Assembly: GCF_000425385.1 (NCBI RefSeq)
Contig: NZ_KE384358.1
Location: forward strand, 317,623 to 381,622
Length of the DNA: 64,000 nt
Direction: 5' to 3'
Origin: Pseudoduganella violaceinigra DSM 15887
GTDB lineage: Bacteria; Pseudomonadota; Gammaproteobacteria; Burkholderiales; Burkholderiaceae_D
Below the pieces are notes generated by a model, which saw only the letters and a list, made by a program, of their open reading frames with translations, made no database searches and was not told the origin of the DNA. Numbering within the stretch: position 1 is the first letter of the stretch; every line of letters starts with the position of its first letter. A program made the translations under genes and the position numbers. Of this stretch, positions 57,767 to 64,000 are shown piece after piece.

Positions 57767-58297
57767 ATGCGGCCAGACTTGTTTGCCGGCTCCGTGCCGA
57801 GAGATGACAGCCATCGAATCCTTGCGAGGCTGGCGAACGGCGGCGCTATCCCCGTGCCAGGCCGGCAATGGCCCGCGTGGCGCAATTTGCAACGATCCCA
57901 CGCTGCCGCCGCCGGCGCTTTATTGGCCACGGTCGCCGTGGTCTGGATTTGCTTGCAGGACGACCGTGTCGCAACGCCCGCACCGCCGAAAATGCCAGCA
58001 ACGGCTGCGCCTCCGGCGTTCACGGAAGTCGCGCCGCAGCAAGCTGCAACGATTGTGAATGCCGCAGCGACGCCAGCCGCGCCGGTGGCAGCGAATCCTT
58101 CGACGTCAAGCCGCATCGGGCCTGCCGCCCTGCCTGCGCCGAGAACATCGCGGCCCCGTATGGCCAAACCGGCCGTTGCGCCACGGGGACAGCATGCCCC
58201 CGCCGCGGTGGAAAACGATGACGATGTCACCCTGCTCGCCGCGATGCTCAAGCATGCGAATCCGCAGAAGCCTTCGCCTACCCAGCCAAAGGAATGA
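57767..58297 (+). CDS. Bitopic membrane protein with Ala/Pro-rich periplasmic tail
   Basis: This 176-residue protein is not recognised. It has a cytoplasmic N terminus of about 45 residues ('MRPDLFAGSVPRDDSHRILA', Arg-rich) and one membrane helix near 48-63 ('AAGALLATVAVVWICLQ'). A long Ala/Pro/Thr-rich tail ends with the acidic 'ENDDDVTLLAAMLKHANPQ'. GGGAGG ahead of the ATG fixes the start. The layout resembles small envelope assembly or anti-sigma-like proteins. It is divergent from the TagX-like gene (91 bases) and its 3' end overlaps the hydrolase gene by 20 bases. Confidence 0.6.
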   Translation: MRPDLFAGSVPRDDSHRILARLANGGAIPVPGRQWPAWRNLQRSHAAAAGALLATVAVVWICLQDDRVATPAPPKMPATAAPPAFTEVAPQQAATIVNAAATPAAPVAANPSTSSRIGPAALPAPRTSRPRMAKPAVAPRGQHAPAAVENDDDVTLLAAMLKHANPQKPSPTQPKE

Positions 58298-59042
58298 TGA
58301 ACGCAGCCATTGCCTGCACTGTGGCATCCGGCTGTTCGATATGGGGACTGTGGCCGCAAGCACGCAGCAGCAACTGGTGCGCAGCCGGCGCGCCGCGCTC
58401 AATCGCATCGAGCTGCGCGCCGGAACCGTATTGATCATCGCTGCCCTGCATGGCCAGCACCGGGCACTCGATCGCCGGCAGCAGGTATTCGATATTCCAC
58501 TGGCGGAACCAAGGCGCCAGCCAGGTATCGGCCCATGAGGAAAACGCCAGTTCCGCCTTCCCGCCGTGATAGCGCGACAAGGCGCGCAACTTGGCCGGGC
58601 TGTGGGCCGCCAGCACGGCGTGGATCCCTTCGATCGTCATATCCTCCACGAATACGTGGGCGGCGGCGCTGACCACGCCGCGCAAGCCCTGTGGCCTTCC
58701 GGCGGCGTAGATCAGGGCAATGCTGCCGCCGTCCGAATGCCCCACCACGATATGCTCGCGGCCCGGCGCCAGGCACTGCATGACGGTCGCCAATTCGACC
58801 AGCGCAGCCTGGTGCAGATAATGGATCGTGCGCGTACTGGCGTGCGGCGACGACAAGCCGTAGCCCTGGCGGTCATACGCCAGCCCCGCGCAGCCGGTGG
58901 CCGCGCACAGCCGCTGCGGAAAGCCCTTCCACATGGCGATGCTGCCCAGGCCTTCATGCAGGAACACCAGCAGCGGTTTGCTGGAATCGCCTTCGATCAA
59001 TTCGTAGTTCAGCTGCGCACTACCCAATTCCAGCATCGGCAT
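58278..59042 (-). CDS. Alpha/beta hydrolase
   Basis: This 254-residue cytoplasmic hydrolase has oxyanion-hole segment 'LVFLHEGLGSIAMWKGFP' and nucleophile elbow 'VVGHSDGGSIAL' (Ser). The acid is likely the Asp in 'LAMQGSDDQYG' and the catalytic His is in 'LRACGHSPHIEQ'. The lid lies around 120-170. The HEGLGS variant of the HGxxGS motif occurs in a group of esterases and C-C hydrolases. The substrate is unknown. It follows the DUF748 gene by 9 bases on the same strand. Confidence 0.88.
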   Translation of the reverse strand: MPMLELGSAQLNYELIEGDSSKPLLVFLHEGLGSIAMWKGFPQRLCAATGCAGLAYDRQGYGLSSPHASTRTIHYLHQAALVELATVMQCLAPGREHIVVGHSDGGSIALIYAAGRPQGLRGVVSAAAHVFVEDMTIEGIHAVLAAHSPAKLRALSRYHGGKAELAFSSWADTWLAPWFRQWNIEYLLPAIECPVLAMQGSDDQYGSGAQLDAIERGAPAAHQLLLRACGHSPHIEQPDATVQAMAAFIIPLAG

Positions 59043-59051
59043 GTACCGCTC

Positions 59052-62000
59052 CTAGTGCAAGGCGAATTCGACGCGGCCGGAAGCGCCCGCCATCGGCGCT
59101 ACCAGGAAGATGCGCTCCGCCGGTATTTGTCCCTGGCCCACCAGCCAATCCTTGACCGCTTGTGCGCGGCGATTGCCGAGGGTGATGAAGTCGTCCTGGT
59201 CCATTGTGATGTTGGCCAGCATGAGCTTTTCCATTTCCTCCGCCGGCAGCGACTTGTTAAAGCCCAGCGCATTGCGCGGCTTGGGGAAGGTTTCATCCTT
59301 GTAAGCCCGCTCCAGCAGGCCGGCGCGCTCCTCTTGCGCCACCACCACGCCGCCTTGCGGCAACGCTGCACCGTGCGCTTGCAGGTCGCGCGTTTTGATC
59401 TGGCGCAGCTTGCGCTCCAGGGCGGCATGCTTGAGCGCCTCCAGTTCCGCTGCCTCGTCGAAGCGGCCCGTGATGTCCAGCTTCAGACCGGGACGTTCGG
59501 TCAACGCCTTGGCCAGCGATTTCAGCTTGCCCTCGGATGCAGGCAGCAAGGCCGCGCGGCCCGTATCGAACTCCAGCATCGACAATTCCTCGCCGCCGCC
59601 GAACAGGGAACCGATCAGCGCGAAGGGAGCGGTAACGGTCTTGGCAATGGCGTTGCCGATCACCTTGAGAATCACGCCGCCCAGGGAGAATTCCGGGTCG
59701 TCGAGCGAACCGCCGATCGGCACATTGATGTCGATCACGCCGTTACGGTCGCTGAGCAAGGCCACCGCCAGGTTCACCGGCAATTTGGTCGCATCGGGGT
59801 TGGTGCTCTCCTTGCCGAAGGTCAGCTGGTCCAGCACCAGACGGTTCTCGGCCTTCAGCTGGCGGTTTTCCAGCTGGTAGGCCACCTCAAAGGTCATCTT
59901 GCCCTTTTCGATGCCGTAGCCCACATACTTATCCGAGTATGCCGAGAGCTGCGACAGCTCCATCCCGCGCACCTCGGAGCGCAGGTCGAGCGAAAGCTCC
60001 TGCTTCAAAGGATGCACGCGGCCGGCAATCAGCAGCGGGGCGCTGTTGACATTGCCGCGCAAGTCCACGGTCGCGCTGCGCGCCGGGTCGGACGACAGGC
60101 CGTTGACCGCGCCGCCCAGCTCCTTCAGGTTGGCCGTATAGTTTGGCTTGATGAAGTTATCGGTGAATCGCACACGTCCACCGGACAGCAGCACCTTGCC
60201 GATGCGGATCGGCGGCAGCGGTTCGGCCGCAGCTTTGGCTGCCGGCGCCGGCGCCGGCGCGGCGGCTGCAGGCGGCGCCGCCTGCGCCATTTCTTTTGCA
60301 TTCGCCCTGGCATCCTTGACTGCCTGCGCGCGCGCCCCGGCTTCGGTCAGGCTCTTGCCCTCCTCGCCTTTGCTGCGCATCACGTCCTGCACGTTGAGGC
60401 GGCCGTTCGGGTCGAGAATGACGCGGGCGAAGAAATCGTCCAGCGCCACCTTGTCGATATTCAGCGTGAACGGCTTGAAATTCACGTCCACGCCGCCAAA
60501 GGCCAGCGACTTCCAGCTCAGGAAATCGTTCGCGCTGGATTTGTCGACTGTGGACAGGTGATCCACACTGACATCGCCTTTGAAGCCACCCGCAACGGCG
60601 CCGTCCTTGCCCGTTTCAAGGCGCAGTTGCGCCTTGCTCGAAATGGCCGCCTGCAACAGGCGCAAGTTCACATAATCGGTCACATAGGGCTGCAACGGCA
60701 GCAGGTCGAAGTTCTTGACATCGAGCGCCAGGTCGGCCTTCAACGGCGACGGGGCCAACTGGCCCTTGATTTCCAGCTCGCCTTTATTGACGGCGGTTTT
60801 CAGGGCTACCCTGGCACTCGCACCGGGCTCGTTGGAGTACCCTTCCACGGTCAACGCCAGCGGCGACAGCTTGAAGATGGTCGGCTCGGCGCGGAAGTCC
60901 TCCTGTAGGCGAGCTGCCCATTCGCTGATTTCCAGCTTGCCCACCTTGATCTGCATCGGCGTCTCGTCCGATGGTTTGGCCCCCGGCTTGGCAGCCGGTG
61001 CGGCTGGGGTAATCTTGCCCTGATGGACGTCGATCTCGGCACTGCCGGAAGTCACGGACGCAATTTCCAGCGTACGCTTGCCGCCATCAAAGGCAATGTC
61101 CTGTACTTGTACGCTAAATTTCGCCAGGTCCGCGCGCAGGTTGCCGTGCGGAGTCTCGTCGGCATAGCGCAGGGACGCGTCGTTGACCGCGAGCTCCTTC
61201 AGCAGCACGACCGGGCCTATGGATGGTGCAGCCGGCTTGGCCGGGGCCGCAGCGTCAGGCGCGGCGGCCGGCACCAACTGGTCCAGGTTCAGCACCCCGT
61301 CCTTGCTGCGGCTGATGTCCAGCACCAGGCCGTCAACGGCCACCCGCGCGATCTCGTAGCGGCGCCCCAGCAAGTCCAGTTTGCCCAGCTTCACCTTCAA
61401 GGCATCGAGCTTGGCGACCTGCTTGCCATCCATCTGCTGCAGCTGCACGCCGGACAGACTTGCCTCGCCGCCCAGCACCAGCGAAGCCGGCTTGTCTTTC
61501 GGCTGCACCACGGTCAGCTTGAGCTGGGCCTCCAGGTGCGCCGACGGCAGCTTGAAGCCCGGCTTGAACGGCAGGTAGCCCAGGTAATTGGTCACGTCGA
61601 CTTTATCGAGTTTCAGGTCCAGCGCATAATCCTTCGGCTCCGCAAATGGCCGCGCCTTGCCCTTCAGGAGCAGTGGCGCGCCATTGATGTTGGCGCTGAA
61701 TAGCGGCTCCACGAAAATCGTCACATCCGCCGGCAGCGAAGAGACGAACGGCAGGCCCAGTTTCAACTCCTGCACTTTGTGCGTCACGCCGGCCGGCTTG
61801 TCCTCGAACGACAGGCTGCCGCCCTCCAGCTGGATGTTATTGACCGAAAAGCGCGCCGGCTCGGGCGAAGGCGGCTGGCTCGCGGCCAGCTGCAGGATGT
61901 CGTCGATGTTGTAGCGGTTATCGGCGTTGCGCACCAAGTGCACATACGGCTTGGTCAGGCGCACTTCCTGCACCACCGGCGCCATGCGCGTAAGCGATTG

Positions 62001-62273
62001 CCAGGACAGGTCCAGCCCCAGCCGGTCGAAACTGGCGAAAGCCGTACTGCCGTCCGGCTCCATGATTTTCAGGCCCTGCACCGAAGCGGCGAGCGTGAAT
62101 GGATTGAACGAGACGTCTTCGATGCTCAGCTGGCGATGCAGTTTTTCCGCGGCTTGCTTGGCCGCCTGCGACTTCACGATCGCCGGCACGGCCAGGAAGC
62201 CGATGCCGGTGTAGGCGAGCAGCAGCCCAGCTAATGTGCCGGGAACGAGATATTTCAGTGGCGGGATCTTCAT
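59052..62273 (-). CDS. DUF748 (AsmA-like) envelope protein
   Basis: This 1073-residue protein has one N-terminal membrane anchor (about 9-33) and a huge periplasmic part. It consists of AsmA/TamB-like beta repeats ('LKIMEPDGSTAFASFDRLGL', 'VDLRGNVNSAPLLIAGRVHP'), broken by Ala/Pro-rich linkers near 338-352 and 660-680. DUF748 segments fill the middle. A C-terminal domain has 'LNVQDVMRSKGEEGKSL' upstream and 'LGNRRAQAVKDWLVGQGQIP' near the end, resembling an OmpA-type tail. Relatives bridge the envelope and move phospholipids, which is a possible role here. The ATG overlaps the stop of the DUF6351 gene. Confidence 0.82.
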   Translation of the reverse strand: MKIPPLKYLVPGTLAGLLLAYTGIGFLAVPAIVKSQAAKQAAEKLHRQLSIEDVSFNPFTLAASVQGLKIMEPDGSTAFASFDRLGLDLSWQSLTRMAPVVQEVRLTKPYVHLVRNADNRYNIDDILQLAASQPPSPEPARFSVNNIQLEGGSLSFEDKPAGVTHKVQELKLGLPFVSSLPADVTIFVEPLFSANINGAPLLLKGKARPFAEPKDYALDLKLDKVDVTNYLGYLPFKPGFKLPSAHLEAQLKLTVVQPKDKPASLVLGGEASLSGVQLQQMDGKQVAKLDALKVKLGKLDLLGRRYEIARVAVDGLVLDISRSKDGVLNLDQLVPAAAPDAAAPAKPAAPSIGPVVLLKELAVNDASLRYADETPHGNLRADLAKFSVQVQDIAFDGGKRTLEIASVTSGSAEIDVHQGKITPAAPAAKPGAKPSDETPMQIKVGKLEISEWAARLQEDFRAEPTIFKLSPLALTVEGYSNEPGASARVALKTAVNKGELEIKGQLAPSPLKADLALDVKNFDLLPLQPYVTDYVNLRLLQAAISSKAQLRLETGKDGAVAGGFKGDVSVDHLSTVDKSSANDFLSWKSLAFGGVDVNFKPFTLNIDKVALDDFFARVILDPNGRLNVQDVMRSKGEEGKSLTEAGARAQAVKDARANAKEMAQAAPPAAAAPAPAPAAKAAAEPLPPIRIGKVLLSGGRVRFTDNFIKPNYTANLKELGGAVNGLSSDPARSATVDLRGNVNSAPLLIAGRVHPLKQELSLDLRSEVRGMELSQLSAYSDKYVGYGIEKGKMTFEVAYQLENRQLKAENRLVLDQLTFGKESTNPDATKLPVNLAVALLSDRNGVIDINVPIGGSLDDPEFSLGGVILKVIGNAIAKTVTAPFALIGSLFGGGEELSMLEFDTGRAALLPASEGKLKSLAKALTERPGLKLDITGRFDEAAELEALKHAALERKLRQIKTRDLQAHGAALPQGGVVVAQEERAGLLERAYKDETFPKPRNALGFNKSLPAEEMEKLMLANITMDQDDFITLGNRRAQAVKDWLVGQGQIPAERIFLVAPMAGASGRVEFALH

Positions 62274-64000
62274 AAGCCGTTATTGTAATCGCAGACGCCC
62301 TGCGGGAAGATTCGTGCGAGCCATGCTTTTTGTGCATCGCTGAAGCGCACTGACGGCCCGTACGTACCATCCGCAATTGCGGCGCTCACCGGTTTCAGCC
62401 TGCATTTGAAGGTATCGCCCCGGATCGACTCCCCGGCCACCATGCGCGGGCTGCTATGGATCGGGAAAGCCAGGGTGCAGGCGCCCGGCTTGCCGCCGTC
62501 GAGCACACCGGCCCACACCTCCGGGCCGGAGCCGATCACCGTGCCAGCGCTGTCCACGCAACGATCGGCGAATTCGGGCGGAGCGCTGCCGCTGGACAGG
62601 TATTTGTCCAGCACCCACAGCGCCTTCATCACCTGCCCCGGCAAATCCGTATCCGGCCGTGCGAACCAGATCACCTGCCGCTTCGCTTCGCCCGGATTGG
62701 CGGCCAACAGACGCGCACGCACCGAGAACGCCTGCCGCGCATTGTGCATGTCCAGTTCCGCCTCACGATAGGGCCGCAGGTCGATCATCGGAATGCCAAG
62801 CTGCTTGCCGCTGAAGACGTGGCCCGAATCCCAGGCCGCCCGAATGGCGCGCTGCTCGCCTTCGCGCCGCGGCGCGGGCGTGCCCGCCGGATCGCGGCAG
62901 GTGGCGCTGCGGTGCATATTGGCCGAATCGAAAGGATCGCTGTCCGGCTTATACGGCACGAACTCGCGCTGCTCCTTCCAGCTTCCCGCGCAGGCGTTCA
63001 AGCGCAGGAATTCGTCGGCGTCGAGCTTGCCCGCCGCCAGCGCTGAGAGCCCGTACTGCACGCCCACATTATCGATCGGAATGGGCGCGTAGCCTTCGGC
63101 ATCGGTACCGTAAATATCCTCCAGGTCATTCCAGTGCGTCCATTTCACCTTGGCGAAAATCTCCGGCGCATAGCCGTAGAACGCAATCGCCTTATCAAAT
63201 TTGCTATCGCGGAAGTAAGGATTCAGGGTCGTCGGCATGGCAAAGCGCCAGCCGTTGATGCACTCTGTCGAACCGGTTTTTCCGGTAATCGGATTTTTCG
63301 CGGTATCGCTGGCATTCATGCCTTGCACCAGCGACTGCCGGCTCCAGGTCGCCCACGGCGAAGCCGGGTCGCGCTCCACCTCCTCGCGGAAGTACTGCCC
63401 CAGCAAGGGGCAATCGGCAATCGGGATCGACTGCGTGATCATGTCCGGATAAGACTGCACCGGAATGCCGGCGTCAAACAGGCCGGGACGGTTTTGCGCA
63501 AACATATATTGCTGCACCGCGCCGCCCGAGCCGCCGATGCCTATCGTATAAACGGGCTTGCCGTAGGTCGCGGTGAAGTACGCCTTGGTCTGCGCCGCGG
63601 TTTCCTCCGCCAGGCGCATATTGTAGTGCACCCCGCTCTCGTTGCCGGATGAACTGGCAATGGCATAGCCTTCCGCCAGCAGCTTCGGCATCAGCAATTT
63701 TTCAGAGCCGTTCAGCGCATCGTTGAACCACATGGCAAGCCCCTGCTGATGGCCGATGCCGACGCCGCCGCGCATCCAGTAGACCAGCTTATGGTTCCAG
63801 GGCGCCAGCTCCAGCATCGCAATCGTATAGACGAAGCGGTTGATGGTGCCCACCTCCACCCGCACCACGAAGGGAATCGTCGCCCCATTCACCAAGGTCA
63901 TTTTCATGTCTGGCGGCGGCAGCTTGTAGCCGCTCTCGGGATCGAAGGGCTTGAAGCCGGTGCCGGTGAAGTAGAAGAGCTGGATGCGCGGCTTGATCGC
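62270..64000 (-). CDS. DUF6351 family protein (5' partial)
   Basis: The frame is open to the window edge, so the N terminus is missing; at least 576 residues are visible. Features are 'LVYWMRGGVGIGHQQGLAM', a nucleophile-elbow-like 'IGIGGSGGAVQQYMFA' and 'PDMITQSIPIADCPLLGQYF', several cysteines ('STECINGW', 'NACAGSW', 'SATCRD') and the C-terminal 'IFPQGVCDYNNG'. The pattern is that of DUF6351, an exported alpha/beta-hydrolase-like family related in style to tannase or feruloyl esterases. The activity is not established. It overlaps the DUF748 start by four bases. Confidence 0.7.
   Translation of the reverse strand, partial: AIKPRIQLFYFTGTGFKPFDPESGYKLPPPDMKMTLVNGATIPFVVRVEVGTINRFVYTIAMLELAPWNHKLVYWMRGGVGIGHQQGLAMWFNDALNGSEKLLMPKLLAEGYAIASSSGNESGVHYNMRLAEETAAQTKAYFTATYGKPVYTIGIGGSGGAVQQYMFAQNRPGLFDAGIPVQSYPDMITQSIPIADCPLLGQYFREEVERDPASPWATWSRQSLVQGMNASDTAKNPITGKTGSTECINGWRFAMPTTLNPYFRDSKFDKAIAFYGYAPEIFAKVKWTHWNDLEDIYGTDAEGYAPIPIDNVGVQYGLSALAAGKLDADEFLRLNACAGSWKEQREFVPYKPDSDPFDSANMHRSATCRDPAGTPAPRREGEQRAIRAAWDSGHVFSGKQLGIPMIDLRPYREAELDMHNARQAFSVRARLLAANPGEAKRQVIWFARPDTDLPGQVMKALWVLDKYLSSGSAPPEFADRCVDSAGTVIGSGPEVWAGVLDGGKPGACTLAFPIHSSPRMVAGESIRGDTFKCRLKPVSAAIADGTYGPSVRFSDAQKAWLARIFPQGVCDYNNGL

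Noticed and set aside
58566..60908. Plus-strand open frame opposite the DUF748 gene and hydrolase
   Set aside because: It crosses the boundary of two real genes in antisense and lacks any signal or domain.

Overview
The window is about 64 kb of GC-rich chromosome, almost fully coding. No non-coding stretch exceeds about 240 bases, and no rRNA, tRNA, CRISPR array or insertion sequence is visible. Gene content and protein style point to a betaproteobacterium of the Oxalobacteraceae (Massilia, Duganella or Janthinobacterium type). Supporting features are a complete isc operon with IscR and IscX, Burkholderiales-type FahA/MaiA, a type VI secretion locus, a spore-coat-U (Csu-like) pilus locus and a GGGGTC-type palindromic repeat. 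The genus is an inference.

Layout. 1-1075: the end of a DUF3106 gene and an RDD membrane protein. 1290-6035: a Csu-like chaperone-usher pilus operon (subunit, chaperone, usher, two-domain tip protein) with a convergent miniature SCPU-like gene. 6273-9272: a methyltransferase, DUF2007, a secreted WG-repeat-like protein, and a LysR regulator divergent from a DUF2798 membrane protein. 9274-9353: a perfect 80-bp palindrome. 9390-17557, minus strand: iscR-iscS-iscU-iscA-hscB-hscA-fdx-iscX, continued by overlapping genes for a methyltransferase, a threonine aldolase and a pseudouridine synthase. An IscR type-1 site lies upstream. 17683-20828: a divergent uracil-DNA-glycosylase-like protein, a SorB-like cytochrome with the remnant of its molybdenum partner, a TPR membrane protein and an unrecognised small protein.

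20946-30611, plus strand: a large double hybrid histidine kinase, a DevBCA-like export system (adaptor, ATPase, two separate permeases) and a periplasmic-sensor diguanylate cyclase. 30674-33845: the end of the tyrosine/homogentisate route (maleylacetoacetate isomerase, fumarylacetoacetase) plus a VOC metalloprotein, divergent from a LysR regulator. 33854-36340: a ChaC-type enzyme, an unknown ORF bracketed by two 92-bp direct repeats, and a radical SAM protein whose promoter carries a near-consensus LexA box. 36468-41685: a compact operon of a DUF2760 protein and two divergent Hsp70 proteins. 41678-42316: a DTW-domain tRNA modification enzyme.

42326-57675 is a type VI secretion locus in two opposed sets: tssA-tssH-tssE-hcp-tssC-tssB-TPR lipoprotein on minus, tssK-tssL on plus, then ompA-like, tagF, tssM and an M15 peptidase (TagX-like) on minus. 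The content resembles the Acinetobacter T6SS, but tssF, tssG, tssJ and vgrG are not in the window. 57767 to the end: an unknown bitopic protein, an alpha/beta hydrolase, a DUF748 AsmA-like giant and a DUF6351 protein that runs off the window.

The best candidates for undescribed biology are the DUF2760/twin-Hsp70 operon, the repeat-ORF-repeat unit at 34477-35129, the SOS-controlled radical SAM gene and the T6SS locus without baseplate genes.
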